Positions 23,116 to 32,687 of a DNA stretch of 64,000 nucleotides are shown in pieces (the stretch's first letter is position 1; each line of letters starts with the position of its first letter). The stretch spans positions 62,001 to 126,000 of the forward strand of contig NZ_AQUZ01000011.1 in assembly GCF_000372465.1 (NCBI RefSeq), in the 5' to 3' direction. The DNA comes from Kribbella catacumbae DSM 19601. GTDB lineage: Bacteria; Actinomycetota; Actinomycetes; Propionibacteriales; Kribbellaceae. The translations under genes and the position numbers were made by a program. The notes under the pieces are model-generated. The model had not been told where the DNA came from. It did not search any database and saw only the letters and a list, made by a program, of their open reading frames with translations.

Positions 23116-24000
23116 GTGACGAATATTGCCTTCATCGGGCTCGGCATCATGGGCAACCCGATGGCCGTCCACCTCGCCAATGCCGGCCACAGTGTCGCCG
23201 GCTTCGACCGCAGCCCCGAGCGCTATCGAGCACTCGTCGACGCCGGCGGCCGGGGTACGATTTCGCTCGCTGACGCGGTCAAGGGCGCCGACGTGATCTG
23301 CGTGATGGTGCCCGACTCGCCTGACGTGCAGCAGGTTCTCAACGCGGACGACGGCGTCTTCCAGCTGGCCGAGACCGGCACGCTGATCGTCGACTTCTCC
23401 AGCATCCGCCCGGATGTCACCCAGCAGCTCGCCGAGCAGGCGCGGGCGCTCGGCTTCCGGATGCTCGACGCTCCCGTCTCGGGTGGCGAGGCCGGTGCGA
23501 AGAATGCCGCGCTGTCGATCATGGTCGGCGGCGAGGCGGACGACTTCGCCGTCGCCAAGCCGCTGTTCGACGTGGTCGGAAAGACCGTCGTGCACGTTGG
23601 TCCGAGTGGTTCGGGCCAGACGGTCAAGGCCGCGAACCAGTTGATCGTTGCCGCCAACATCCAAGCGGTGGCCGAGGCAGTGATCTTCCTCGAGGCTTAC
23701 GGCGTGGACACCAAGGCTGCCCTCGAAGTACTCGGTGGTGGGCTGGCTGGTTCGGCGGTGCTGAACCAGAAGAAGGAGAACATGCTGTCGCGCTCCTTCC
23801 AGCCGGGCTTCCGGATCGATCTGCACCACAAGGACATGGGCATCGTCACGGCCGCCGCTCGCGAGGCGGGTGTTGTCGTACCGCTCGGTGCGCTGGTGGC
23901 TCAGCTGGTCGCTTCGGCCCGTACGAACGGCGACGGCGGCCTCGACCACTCCGCTCTGCTCCGCGGCGTGGAGCGTCTGTCCGGAAAGGCGTCGGACTGA
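23116..24000 (+). CDS. glxR: 2-hydroxy-3-oxopropionate (tartronate semialdehyde) reductase
   Basis: This 294-residue beta-hydroxyacid dehydrogenase reduces tartronate semialdehyde to glycerate with NAD(P)H. The Rossmann motif GLGIMGNPM is at the N-terminus, the substrate-binding [12 protein letters not shown] follows at about 118-129, and the catalytic lysine lies in [13 protein letters not shown] chose the GTG at 23116 because AGGAG lies nine bases upstream; the longer open frame overlaps hyi. Its stop overlaps the gcl start by one base. Confidence 0.94.
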   Translation: MTNIAFIGLGIMGNPMAVHLANAGHSVAGFDRSPERYRALVDAGGRGTISLADAVKGADVICVMVPDSPDVQQVLNADDGVFQLAETGTLIVDFSSIRPDVTQQLAEQARALGFRMLDAPVSGGEAGAKNAALSIMVGGEADDFAVAKPLFDVVGKTVVHVGPSGSGQTVKAANQLIVAANIQAVAEAVIFLEAYGVDTKAALEVLGGGLAGSAVLNQKKENMLSRSFQPGFRIDLHHKDMGIVTAAAREAGVVVPLGALVAQLVASARTNGDGGLDHSALLRGVERLSGKASD

Positions 24001-25787
24001 TGGCACGCATGCGCGCGGTCGACGCCGCAGTACTGATCCTGGAGAAGGAGGGTGCCACCCAGGCCTTCGGTCTGCCCGGTGCCGCGATCAACCCCTTCTA
24101 CAGCGCGATGAGGAAGCACGGCGGGATCAAGCACGTCCTGGCTCGCCACGTCGAGGCTGCCTCGCACATGGCCGAGGGGTACACCCGCGCCAAGGCAGGC
24201 AACATCGGCATCTGCATCGGTACGTCGGGTCCGGCCGGCACCGACATGATCACCGGCCTGTACTCCGCTTCGGCTGACTCCATCCCGATCCTGTGCATCA
24301 CCGGCCAGGCGCCGGTGGCCAAGCTGCACAAGGAGGACTTCCAAGCGGTCGACATCTCGTCGATCGCCAAGCCGGTCGCCAAGTGGGCCGTCACGGTGAT
24401 GGAGGCGGCGCAGGTCCCGGGGACGTTCCAGAAGGCTTTTCACGTGATGCGTGAGGGGCGGCCGGGGCCGGTGCTCGTCGACCTGCCGATCGACGTTCAG
24501 TTGGCCGAGATCGACTTCGACATCGAGACGTATGAGCCGCTGCCGGTGGCCAGGCCGGCCGCGACTCGGGCTCAGGCGGAGAAGGCGCTTGCCTTCCTCG
24601 ACGACGCTGAGCGGCCGTTGATTGTCGCGGGTGGCGGGGTGATCAACGCGGATGCGGCTGAGCTGCTGGTCGAGTTTGCTGAGCTGGTCGGGGTGCCCGT
24701 CGTACCGACTCTGATGGGGTGGGGTGCGATCCCGGATGATCATCGGCTGATGGCCGGGATGGTCGGGTTGCAGACCTCGCATCCGTACGGGAACGCGACG
24801 ATGCTGGCGTCGGATTTCGTGCTCGGCATCGGCAATCGGTGGGCCAACCGGCATACGGGGTCGATCGCGGCGTACACCGAAGGTCGCAGGTTTGTGCATG
24901 TCGACATCGAGCCGACTCAGATCGGCCGGGTGCTTGCGCCGGAGTACAGCATCGTGTCCGATGCTCGCGCCGCGCTCGAGGTTTTTGTCGAGGTCGCCAA
25001 GGAGTGGGCTGCTGAGGACAGGCTGGCTGATCGGTCGGCTTGGGTTTCGGAGTGCCGCGAGCGGCGGACGACGCTGCAGCGGAAGACGCACTTCGAGAAC
25101 GTGCCGATCAAGCCGCAGCGGGTCTATGAGGAGATGAACCGCGCGTTCGGTCCCGAGACTCGCTATGTCAGCACGATCGGGTTGTCGCAGATCCAGGCCG
25201 CGCAGATGCTGCATGTGTATCGGCCGCGGCATTGGATCAATGCGGGGCAGGCGGGTCCGCTGGGGTGGACGGTGCCGGCGACGCTGGGGGTCGCGGTGGC
25301 GGATCCGGACAGTACGGTCGTGGCGCTGTCGGGTGACTACGACTTCCAGTTCCTGATCGAGGAGCTGGCGGTCGGGGCGCAGTTCAACATCCCGTATATC
25401 CACGTGGTCGTGAACAACTCGTACCTCGGGTTGATCCGGCAGGCACAGCGTGGGTTGGAGATGGACTACTGCGTGCAGCTGTCCTTCGAAAACCTCAACA
25501 CTCCCGAGCTGAACGGCTACGGCGTAGACCACGTCAAGGTGACGGAAGGCCTCGGCTGCAAGGCGCTACGCGTCACCGAACCAGCCGAGATCCTCCCGGC
25601 CCTCGAACAGGCCAAGAAGCTGATGGTCGAATTCCAGGTCCCGGTCGTCGTCGAAATCATCCTGGAACGAGTAACCAACGTCTCCATGGGCACCGAACTC
25701 AACACCATCATCGAATTCGAAGCCCTGGCCGAAACCCCAGAAGACGCACCCACCGCGATCCCAGCCGCGGTTGTGGGCGCAGGCTGA
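24000..25787 (+). CDS. gcl: Glyoxylate carboligase
   Basis: This 595-residue thiamine-diphosphate enzyme joins two glyoxylates to tartronate semialdehyde plus CO2. The usual cofactor-activating glutamate is valine at residue 51 in [14 protein letters not shown], a hallmark that separates Gcl from acetolactate synthase. The FAD-linked and central domains are complete. The cofactor motif in the C-terminal domain includes [13 protein letters not shown] and [12 protein letters not shown]. It is tightly coupled to glxR and to glycerate kinase (TGATG junctions). Confidence 0.96.
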   Translation: MARMRAVDAAVLILEKEGATQAFGLPGAAINPFYSAMRKHGGIKHVLARHVEAASHMAEGYTRAKAGNIGICIGTSGPAGTDMITGLYSASADSIPILCITGQAPVAKLHKEDFQAVDISSIAKPVAKWAVTVMEAAQVPGTFQKAFHVMREGRPGPVLVDLPIDVQLAEIDFDIETYEPLPVARPAATRAQAEKALAFLDDAERPLIVAGGGVINADAAELLVEFAELVGVPVVPTLMGWGAIPDDHRLMAGMVGLQTSHPYGNATMLASDFVLGIGNRWANRHTGSIAAYTEGRRFVHVDIEPTQIGRVLAPEYSIVSDARAALEVFVEVAKEWAAEDRLADRSAWVSECRERRTTLQRKTHFENVPIKPQRVYEEMNRAFGPETRYVSTIGLSQIQAAQMLHVYRPRHWINAGQAGPLGWTVPATLGVAVADPDSTVVALSGDYDFQFLIEELAVGAQFNIPYIHVVVNNSYLGLIRQAQRGLEMDYCVQLSFENLNTPELNGYGVDHVKVTEGLGCKALRVTEPAEILPALEQAKKLMVEFQVPVVVEIILERVTNVSMGTELNTIIEFEALAETPEDAPTAIPAAVVGAG

Positions 25788-26983
25788 TGGGGGCTCCTCC
25801 TCTGACCCCGCCCCTCGCGAAGCGTGGGGCGGGGTGGCGGGTGATTGTTGCCTCGGACAAGTTCAAGGGGACGCTCAGGAGTGACGAGGTAGCTGCTGCG
25901 GTGGGGGATGGTGTGCGCCGGGTGCGGCCCAATGCTGTTGTTGGTGCGGTGCCGGTGGCGGATGGCGGGGACGGGACTCTGGCGGCTGTTGTTGCCGCGG
26001 GATTCGAGTTGGTTCCGGTGGTAGCTAGTGGGCCGACCGGTGAGCCGGTGGAGAGTGGATTTGCCCGGCGCGGTGAGGTCGCGGTTGTCGAGCTGGCTGA
26101 TGTTTCCGGGCTGGTTCGGTTGCCGGGTGGCAAGGCGGCTCCGATGACGGCGACGTCACGCGGCGCGGGCGAGGTGATGGCTGCGGCGATCGACAGCGGC
26201 TGTACGAAGGTGATCCTGGGGATCGGAGGCAGCGCTAGCACCGACGGAGGCGCCGGTCTGGTCCGCGCGCTCGGCGCCAGGCTGCTCGACGCGCACGGTG
26301 AGGAAGTCACCGAGGGCGGCGCTGCGCTGCTCACGGCGGAGTACCTCGATGTCACCGCACTCCACGACCGAATTAAGGGCGTGGAGATCATCGTCGCCTG
26401 CGATGTAGACAACCCGCTAACAGGCCCAGCCGGCGCAGCACCGACGTACGGCCCCCAGAAGGGCGCGGACGCCGCACAGGTCAAAGAGCTCGACACCGCG
26501 CTCACTCACTGGGCCGACCTCGTGGCCAGCGCGACTCGCCGCGCCGTACCCGCGGTGCTCGGTGAGAGCGGGCTGGACTTTCGCGATGTGGCGGGAGCTG
26601 GGGCGGCTGGGGGAGTGGGGTTTGCGGCGCTTGCGTTGTTGGGGGCGGAGTTGCGGCCAGGCATCGAGTTGGTGTTGGGGCTGGTTGGGTTTCGGGAGCG
26701 GCTTGTGGGCGTGGATCTTGTTGTTACCGGTGAAGGGGCGCTTGACGAGCAGACTCTGCGTGGCAAAGCGGTGGCTGGGGTGGCTGCGGCTGCCAACGCG
26801 GTCGGAGTACCGGTGGTTGCTGTTTGTGGGACCAATTTGCTCGGCCCCGAGCGGCTAAGTAAGGCCGGGATAACGGCGGCGTACGCGCTCACCGACCTCC
26901 AGCCAGACGTACGGGGTTGCATAGCCGATCCAGTCCCCTTGCTGCGGCGACTCGGTGAACAGATCGCGGCCGACCTACGATGA
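25787..26983 (+). CDS. glxK: Glycerate kinase
   Basis: This type-1 glycerate kinase (398 residues) phosphorylates glycerate and completes the glycerate pathway. DKFKGTL, PVADGGDGTL and GIGGSASTDGGAG are intact. The ATG shares a base with the gcl stop. The family normally begins at the VIVASDKFKGT strand, which here starts with GTG at 25841, so the first 18 residues (rich in Pro) may not be translated. A strong GC hairpin occupies that stretch. Codon use drifts toward GGG and TTG in the middle of the gene, unlike its neighbours. Confidence 0.92.
   Translation: MGAPPLTPPLAKRGAGWRVIVASDKFKGTLRSDEVAAAVGDGVRRVRPNAVVGAVPVADGGDGTLAAVVAAGFELVPVVASGPTGEPVESGFARRGEVAVVELADVSGLVRLPGGKAAPMTATSRGAGEVMAAAIDSGCTKVILGIGGSASTDGGAGLVRALGARLLDAHGEEVTEGGAALLTAEYLDVTALHDRIKGVEIIVACDVDNPLTGPAGAAPTYGPQKGADAAQVKELDTALTHWADLVASATRRAVPAVLGESGLDFRDVAGAGAAGGVGFAALALLGAELRPGIELVLGLVGFRERLVGVDLVVTGEGALDEQTLRGKAVAGVAAAANAVGVPVVAVCGTNLLGPERLSKAGITAAYALTDLQPDVRGCIADPVPLLRRLGEQIAADLR
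25806..25834 (+). other. GC hairpin at the start of glycerate kinase
   Basis: CCCCGCCCC and GGGGCGGGG form a perfect 9-base stem with an 11-base loop. It lies after the gcl stop and just before the alternative GTG start of glycerate kinase. It could lower read-through from gcl or hide the ribosome binding site. Confidence 0.6.
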
Positions 26984-27005
26984 GTCCAACTGAGAGGGGC
27001 GTCGC

Positions 27006-28349
27006 ATGACCGCGCTGGACCTCGTCATCCGGGCCCGCCGGCTGGTCAGTACCGCGGGCGCGCTGCCCGCTGCCGTCGGCGTCAAGGACGGCCGGATCGT
27101 TGCCATCGAGCCCTATCACGCCGCCCTGGAGAGCGCTCAGCTCGTCGAACTGGCCGAGGACGAGGTACTGCTGCCCGGCCTGGTCGATTCCCACGTGCAC
27201 GTCAACGATCCCGGCCGCACCGACTGGGAGGGCTTCACCAGCGCGACCCGGGCGGCCGCGGCCGGTGGCGTCACGACGATCATCGACATGCCGCTCAACA
27301 GCATCCCGCCGACGTGCGACGTACCGGCTCTGGCCGTGAAACGAAAGACGGCGCAAACGCAGGCGTACGTCGACGTCGGCTTCTGGGGCGGCGCGATTCC
27401 CGGGAACCTCACCGAGCTAAGGCCACTGCACGAAGCCGGCGTCTTCGGCTTCAAGTGCTTCCTGTTGCACTCAGGCGTCGACGAGTTCCCGCCGCTTGAC
27501 CAGGCCGAGGTCGAGTCAGCGATGCGCGAGCTCAGCTCGTTCGACGGACTGCTGATCGTGCACGCCGAAGACGCCCACCGCATCGACAACGCACCCGCGC
27601 CCGATGGCGCAAGCTACCGACGCTTCCTGGAGTCCCGCCCGCGCGACGCAGAGAACGCCGCAGTGGCTCAAGTGATCGAGCTCGCCCGGCGCACCGGTTG
27701 CCGCGTGCACATTCTGCACGTGTCCAGCGCCGACATCCTGCCGATGCTGGCCAGCGCTCGCAGTAGCGGTGTGCGGATCACGGCGGAGACCTGTCCGCAC
27801 TATTTGAGCTTCGCCGCCGAGGAGATCCCGGACGGCGCAACGCAGTACAAGTGCTGTCCACCCATCCGCGAGGCCGCGAACCGCGAGCTGCTCTGGCAGG
27901 GCTTGCGCGACGGGCTGATCGACTTGGTGGTCTCCGATCACTCGCCCTCGACCGTGGACCTCAAGCGTCTGGACACCGGCGACTTCGGCGCTGCCTGGGG
28001 TGGCATCGCCTCGCTCCAGGTCGGTCTGCCCGCGGTGTGGACGCAGGCGCGCGACCGCGACTTCACCCTCGTCGATGTCGCCCGCTGGATGTGCCAGGCG
28101 CCGGCGGCGCAGGCCGGCTTGTCGCACAAAGGCCGGCTCGAGCTCGGGTACGACGCGGACTTCTGCGTCTTCGCACCCGACGAGGAGTTCGTGGTGGATG
28201 TCAACGCGCTGCACCACAAGAACGCCATCACGCCGTACGCCGGACGGTCACTCGCCGGCGCAGTCCGCAGTACCTGGCTGCGCGGCCGGCCCATCGACAT
28301 CTTCGCCGACCCGCGAGGCCGGCTGCTGAACCGAGGAGACGAAGCATGA
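27006..28349 (+). CDS. allB: Allantoinase
   Basis: This 447-residue dihydroorotase-like amidohydrolase opens allantoin to allantoate. It contains VDSHVHVNDPGRTDWEGF, the FGFKCFLLHSG segment with the bridging lysine, VHAEDAHRID, HILHVSSAD and SDHSPST. The allantoinase-type spacing and its neighbours distinguish it from dihydroorotase or hydantoinase. It follows glycerate kinase after 22 bases and overlaps allE by four bases. Confidence 0.95.
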   Translation: MTALDLVIRARRLVSTAGALPAAVGVKDGRIVAIEPYHAALESAQLVELAEDEVLLPGLVDSHVHVNDPGRTDWEGFTSATRAAAAGGVTTIIDMPLNSIPPTCDVPALAVKRKTAQTQAYVDVGFWGGAIPGNLTELRPLHEAGVFGFKCFLLHSGVDEFPPLDQAEVESAMRELSSFDGLLIVHAEDAHRIDNAPAPDGASYRRFLESRPRDAENAAVAQVIELARRTGCRVHILHVSSADILPMLASARSSGVRITAETCPHYLSFAAEEIPDGATQYKCCPPIREAANRELLWQGLRDGLIDLVVSDHSPSTVDLKRLDTGDFGAAWGGIASLQVGLPAVWTQARDRDFTLVDVARWMCQAPAAQAGLSHKGRLELGYDADFCVFAPDEEFVVDVNALHHKNAITPYAGRSLAGAVRSTWLRGRPIDIFADPRGRLLNRGDEA

Positions 28350-29167
28350 ACTACTACGCCCCCAAGGGCGGGCTGCCCGCGCAGACCGAGCTGACCACCG
28401 ACCGTGCCGTCTTCACCGAGTCGTACGCCGTACTGCCGCGCGGCACGATGCGCGACATCGTCACCAGCCAGTTGCCGTTCTGGGAGAACACCAGGCTTTG
28501 GGTCATCGCCAGGCCGTTGTCGGGGTTCGCGGAGACGTTTTCGCAGTACATCGTGGAGGTCGCTCCGGGCGGTGGAAGCGACAAGCCCGAGACGGATCCT
28601 GGCGCGGAGGCCGTGCTGTTCGTTGTCGACGGCAACCTTGTGCTGACGATCGCCGGTGAGAAGCACGAGCTGACGCCGGGCGGCTATGCGTTCCTTCCTC
28701 CGGGCGCCGACTGGACGTTGCGCAACACCAGCGATCGGGTCGCGTCGTTCCACTTCGTCCGCAAGGCCTACGAGCGGGTGGAGGGCATCGACGTACCGGA
28801 GGCCTTCGTCACCAACGAGGTCGATGTCGAAGGCATCGAAATGCCGGGGACCGAGGGGCGGTGGCGCACCCAGCGGTTCGTCGACCCGTTGGATGTCCGC
28901 TACGACATGCACGTCAACATCGTCACCTTCGAGCCCGGTGGGGTGATCCCGTTCCCGGAGACGCACGTGATGGAGCACGGGATCTACATCCTCGAAGGCA
29001 AAGCGGTCTATCTGCTCAACAAGGATTGGGTCGAAGTCCAGGAGGGCGACTTCCTCTGGCTCCGAGCCTTCTGCCCCCAGGCTTGCTACGCCGGCGGCCC
29101 CACCCGCTTCCGCTACCTCCTCTACAAAGACGTAAACCGCCACGCCAAGCTGCCGCGCCTGACCTGA
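28346..29167 (+). CDS. allE: (S)-ureidoglycine aminohydrolase
   Basis: This 273-residue bicupin protein releases ammonia from ureidoglycine to give ureidoglycolate. The second cupin has the manganese-binding PETHVMEHGIYILEG motif, and the C-terminus contains WLRAFCPQACYAGG, which is characteristic of AllE. The ATG overlaps the allB stop. The enzyme that makes its substrate, allantoate amidohydrolase, is not in this window. Confidence 0.94.
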   Translation: MNYYAPKGGLPAQTELTTDRAVFTESYAVLPRGTMRDIVTSQLPFWENTRLWVIARPLSGFAETFSQYIVEVAPGGGSDKPETDPGAEAVLFVVDGNLVLTIAGEKHELTPGGYAFLPPGADWTLRNTSDRVASFHFVRKAYERVEGIDVPEAFVTNEVDVEGIEMPGTEGRWRTQRFVDPLDVRYDMHVNIVTFEPGGVIPFPETHVMEHGIYILEGKAVYLLNKDWVEVQEGDFLWLRAFCPQACYAGGPTRFRYLLYKDVNRHAKLPRLT

Positions 29168-29189
29168 CGCCGTACTACGCACCCGCCCC

Positions 29190-29276
29190 GGACGGCCACC
29201 ACTACCGAACCTCCCCCCGCAAGCGCTTTCCCCGGCGTGTCGCGGCGCCCGAGTCGGGTTGCGATGTGGTGGCGAT
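29190..29276 (+). repeat. Copy of dispersed intergenic palindromic repeat
   Basis: From GGACGGCCACCACTACCGAA the sequence follows the copy at 8045-8110 for about 58 bases, then ends in a degraded inverted arm TGTGGTGGCGATCCG. It sits between allE and the alpha/beta hydrolase gene. Confidence 0.75.
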
Positions 29277-29401
29277 CCGGCAGCGCCGGTGAAGCCGTCG
29301 ATGGTGGGGCAGTGGGCGGGGCCGGATAGCGCGGCGACTACCTGACAGGGGCCGGCGGTCGCCGGCTGGATTTTGCGCGGCGCGGGCGGGGTGCGCCGCT
29401 G

Positions 29402-30133
29402 TTGCTGATCCAGGGGATGGGCGGCCACCACGCGATGTGGGGCGAGGAGTTGCTGACCCTGCTGGAGCCCGACTTCGACATCGTCGCGTACGACCATCGG
29501 GGGATCGGACGGGGCGATCGCGCGGACGAGGCGTTCAGCACGGCCGATCTGGCCGAGGACGCGGGCGCGGTGATCAGGTCGCTCGGCTGGAGCGACGCGC
29601 TGGTGTTCGGGATCTCGCTCGGCGGGATGGTGGCGCAGGAACTCGTCCTGCGCCACCCGGGGCTGGTCCGCGCGCTCGCGATCGGGTGCACCTGGGCGGG
29701 CGGTCCGGACGGGGTGATGTCGGAGACGTCCCGCCGGATGGTCGAGGCGTTCGCGACCAGGGACCCCGACCACGCGACGAAAACGAGTTTCGAGGCGAAC
29801 TTCTCCCGGCGCTTCGCGGCCGAGACGCCCGGGGCCTTCGAGATCTACCAGAACCGTGCGCTGGCGGTGAAGGTGCCGGTGCCCGTGATCCAGCTGCAGT
29901 GGCAGGCCGCGCTCGCCCACGACACCGGTGACCGGCTGGGCGCGATCAGCACGCCCACAGCAGTCCTGCACGGTACTGCGGACGCCGGCATCCCGGTGGT
30001 GAACGGACATCGCCTGGCCGGCCTGATCCCGGGCGCTCGCCTGGAGCTCTTCGACGGCGCCGGCCACCTGTTCTGGTGGGAGGACCCGGCCCGGACGGCC
30101 GCAGTACTGGGGGAGCTGAGGGGCGCGCGGTAG
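29402..30133 (+). CDS. Alpha/beta hydrolase with doubtful N-terminus
   Basis: The sequence has the alpha/beta hydrolase core: GMGGHHAMW oxyanion-loop region, DHRGIGRGD, the nucleophile elbow FGISLGGMV and a C-terminal GAGHLFWWEDP with the catalytic histidine. Only a TTG at 29402 can start the frame. The 24 codons before it (ending GRRLDFARRGRGAPLL) look like the true beginning of the family, but contain no ATG, GTG or TTG before an in-frame stop at 29327. The N-terminus may have been damaged, perhaps by the dispersed repeat just upstream, or starts at CTG 29342. The substrate is unknown. Confidence 0.7.
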   Translation: MLIQGMGGHHAMWGEELLTLLEPDFDIVAYDHRGIGRGDRADEAFSTADLAEDAGAVIRSLGWSDALVFGISLGGMVAQELVLRHPGLVRALAIGCTWAGGPDGVMSETSRRMVEAFATRDPDHATKTSFEANFSRRFAAETPGAFEIYQNRALAVKVPVPVIQLQWQAALAHDTGDRLGAISTPTAVLHGTADAGIPVVNGHRLAGLIPGARLELFDGAGHLFWWEDPARTAAVLGELRGAR

Positions 30134-30213
30134 GACGCAATGCCGCATGAGGCTGGACAACCTGGGTAACCTGGCGGGCGCCGCCTGCCAGGCGGCCGAG
30201 CGGATAGGAGACG

Positions 30214-31671
30214 ATGGCCACCGTGACGCCACCACGTGCCCAGGACTCGCAGCCCCGGCCGCCGGAGGTCGAACCGGCCGTCGCGCGCCTGACTGTGGGC
30301 CTCGGCGGTCCCACTGGCAGGTTCGCCCGGCTCAGCTCGTCCTGGTGGACTCCGCTGCGGATCGCGCTCGCGGTGTGCACGATCACCTTCGCGCTCGGCG
30401 TACTGCAGAAGGCGCCCTGTATGGACGCCGGCTGGGACCGGCAGAACTGGCGCCCGTTCAAGGCGTTGTGCTACTCCGACATCGGCTACCTCTACCAGGA
30501 GCGTGGCTTCGCTGAGGGTAATCGGCCGTTCCTGGACACCGGCAACTACCCGGTGCTGGAGTACCCGGTACTGACCGGCGGCTTCATGGAGGCCGCGGCC
30601 CAGATCACCTGGGTGATCACCGGCGACCCCAAGACGGACCTGACCGAGAAGCAGAAGCGTGACACAGCCGGCGTCTTCTTCGTCGTCAACGTCGCGATGC
30701 TCTTCCTCTGCGCACTGCTCCTGGTCGGCCTGACGATGGCCACGGCGCGCGGCATCGCCAAACGGTCCGGCGGGGCTCGTGGCCAGCCGATGCTCGCCCT
30801 GTACGTCGCTGCCGCACCGGTACTGGCCTTCACCTCCACGATCAACTGGGACCTGTTCGCCGTCGTACTGACCGCCGGCGCGATGTACGCGTGGTCGCGA
30901 GGCAAACCGATCTGGTTCGGCCTGCTGCTCGGGCTGGGGACAGCGGCGAAGTTCTATCCGTTCCTGCTGCTCGGACCGTTGCTGATCGTGTGCCTACGCG
31001 GCCGGAAGCTGTGGCAGTGGTTCCTCGCCGTCGTGGCGACGGCCTTCAGTTGGGGCCTGGTGAACGCGCCCATCTACCTGCTGGCGAAGAACGAGTGGCT
31101 GTCGTTCTGGGTCTTCAACGACGAGCGCGAGAGCGACTACGGCTCGATCTGGTACGTGCTGAAGCTGGCCAAGCACGAGGTCGCCGACGTCAACCAGCTG
31201 AACATCGTGATCTTCGCCGGGCTGTGCCTGTCGATCGCGATCCTCGGCCTGATGGCACCGCGGCCGCCGCGGTTCGCGCAACTGGCGTTCCTGGTGGTCG
31301 CCGCGTTCCTGCTGGTCAACAAGGTGTACTCGCCGCAGTACGTGCTGTGGTTGCTGCCGCTGGTCGCGCTGGCCCGGCCGAAGCTGCGGGACTGGCTGAT
31401 CTGGCAGGCCTGCGAATGCTTCTACTGGATGATGGTGTGGCTGCATCTGGCCCAGTTCCTGGTGCCGGGGACGCCGGATCAGCCGGACAAGATCTACTGG
31501 CTCTCCGTCGTCCTGCGGATGGCCGGGACACTGTGGCTGATGCTGGTCGTCGCCCGCGACATCCTGCTGCCGGAGAAGGACCCGGTCCGGCAGGGTGATC
31601 TCGTCGACGATCCGGGCGACGGCGTCAAGTCAGACCTACCACCGCGTCAGCTGGATCCAGCACACGCTTAG
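30214..31671 (+). CDS. GT87-like integral membrane glycosyltransferase
   Basis: The 485-residue protein has a cytoplasmic Pro-rich start, then about ten transmembrane helices beginning at residue 49. An extracytoplasmic loop near the start contains YPVLEYPVLTGG, and NKVYSPQYVLWLLPL near the end is the typical DUF2029/GT87 signature. These C-type enzymes use polyprenol-phosphate mannose to build cell-envelope glycans. GGAG precedes the ATG. Its last four bases overlap the convergent threonine dehydratase gene. A second member lies at 34345-35712. Confidence 0.8.
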   Translation: MATVTPPRAQDSQPRPPEVEPAVARLTVGLGGPTGRFARLSSSWWTPLRIALAVCTITFALGVLQKAPCMDAGWDRQNWRPFKALCYSDIGYLYQERGFAEGNRPFLDTGNYPVLEYPVLTGGFMEAAAQITWVITGDPKTDLTEKQKRDTAGVFFVVNVAMLFLCALLLVGLTMATARGIAKRSGGARGQPMLALYVAAAPVLAFTSTINWDLFAVVLTAGAMYAWSRGKPIWFGLLLGLGTAAKFYPFLLLGPLLIVCLRGRKLWQWFLAVVATAFSWGLVNAPIYLLAKNEWLSFWVFNDERESDYGSIWYVLKLAKHEVADVNQLNIVIFAGLCLSIAILGLMAPRPPRFAQLAFLVVAAFLLVNKVYSPQYVLWLLPLVALARPKLRDWLIWQACECFYWMMVWLHLAQFLVPGTPDQPDKIYWLSVVLRMAGTLWLMLVVARDILLPEKDPVRQGDLVDDPGDGVKSDLPPRQLDPAHA

Positions 31672-32600
31672 AGGGCGAGCTTGGCGACGTCCAGGTTGCC
31701 TCCGCTGACCACGCTCGCGGTCAGGCCGTCGCCCAGCTTGAGCTTGCCTTCGAGCAGGGCGGCGAAGGGTGCAGCCGCGGCCGGCTCCAGAGCCAGCTTG
31801 GTGCGGGACATGACGAGCTTCGTGGCTTCGACCAGAGCGTTCTCGCTGACCCGCACCACCTGGTCGACGTACTCGGCGATGATCGCGTAATTGTGCGTGC
31901 CACAAACCGGAGCGGCCAGGCCGTCGGCGACGCTCTTCGCGGTCGGCAGCTTCTGCGGTGAGCCGGCCGCGAGGCTTCGGCTGACGACGTCGGCGTTCTC
32001 AGGCTCGACGCCGATCACGCGGATGCCGGGCTTGAGCAGCTTGACCGCGAGCGCGACGCCCGAGATCAGCCCGCCGCCGCCGACCGGGACGAGCACGGTC
32101 TCGATGTCCGGGCGATCCTCGAGCAGTTCCAGACCGAGGCTGCCGTGGCCGGTGATCACGTCGAGGTCGTCGAACGGATGCACCCCGGTCAGCTTCCGCT
32201 CGTCCCGGATCGACTCGTAGGCGCCGATCAGGTCGCCCTCGACGAGTTCCACCTGAGCGCCGTACGCGCGTGCAGCCGCGATCTTGGCCGGTACTGCGGT
32301 CGTCGCCATCACCACTGTCGCCGGTACGCCGGCGTCGCGCGCCGCCCAAGCGAGCGCGCCGGCCGCGTTACCCGCGGAGACGGTGATGACGCCACGCTCC
32401 TGCTCCTCAGCCGTCAGGTTGAGCGTCTTGTTGAGCAACCCGCGGACCTTGAAGCTCCCGGTCTTCTGGAACAGCTCGGCCTTCAGCGTGAGCCGACCGC
32501 CGAAGAGCTCGTCGAGTGCCGACGACTCGACCATCGGGGTGCGGTGGATCCGCCCCTGCAAACCGGCGGCGGCAAGGCGAATGTCCTCGAGATTCGGCAT
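31668..32600 (-). CDS. Threonine/serine dehydratase
   Basis: This 310-residue fold-type II PLP enzyme has KTGSFKVRG with the cofactor lysine, SAGNAAGALAWAAR for phosphate binding and VPVGGGGLISG. It deaminates threonine (and serine) to oxobutyrate. It lacks the C-terminal ACT-like regulatory domain of biosynthetic IlvA, so it is of the short catabolic type. The ATG at 32600 matches the family N-terminus (PNLEDIRLAAAGL). It converges on the GT87 gene. Confidence 0.88.
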   Translation of the reverse strand: MPNLEDIRLAAAGLQGRIHRTPMVESSALDELFGGRLTLKAELFQKTGSFKVRGLLNKTLNLTAEEQERGVITVSAGNAAGALAWAARDAGVPATVVMATTAVPAKIAAARAYGAQVELVEGDLIGAYESIRDERKLTGVHPFDDLDVITGHGSLGLELLEDRPDIETVLVPVGGGGLISGVALAVKLLKPGIRVIGVEPENADVVSRSLAAGSPQKLPTAKSVADGLAAPVCGTHNYAIIAEYVDQVVRVSENALVEATKLVMSRTKLALEPAAAAPFAALLEGKLKLGDGLTASVVSGGNLDVAKLAL

Positions 32601-32687
32601 ACCCCAGACAGTAGTCGGCGGCGGGGGAAACCAGATTGCTCCGGCGTTCGTCTGACGCGGTACGGGCAGGGCTGTCAGAGTGGAGGC

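Noticed and set aside
27938..30235. 765-residue minus-strand frame opposite allB, allE and the hydrolase
   Set aside because: It spans several clear plus-strand genes and an intergenic repeat, with no recognisable domain.
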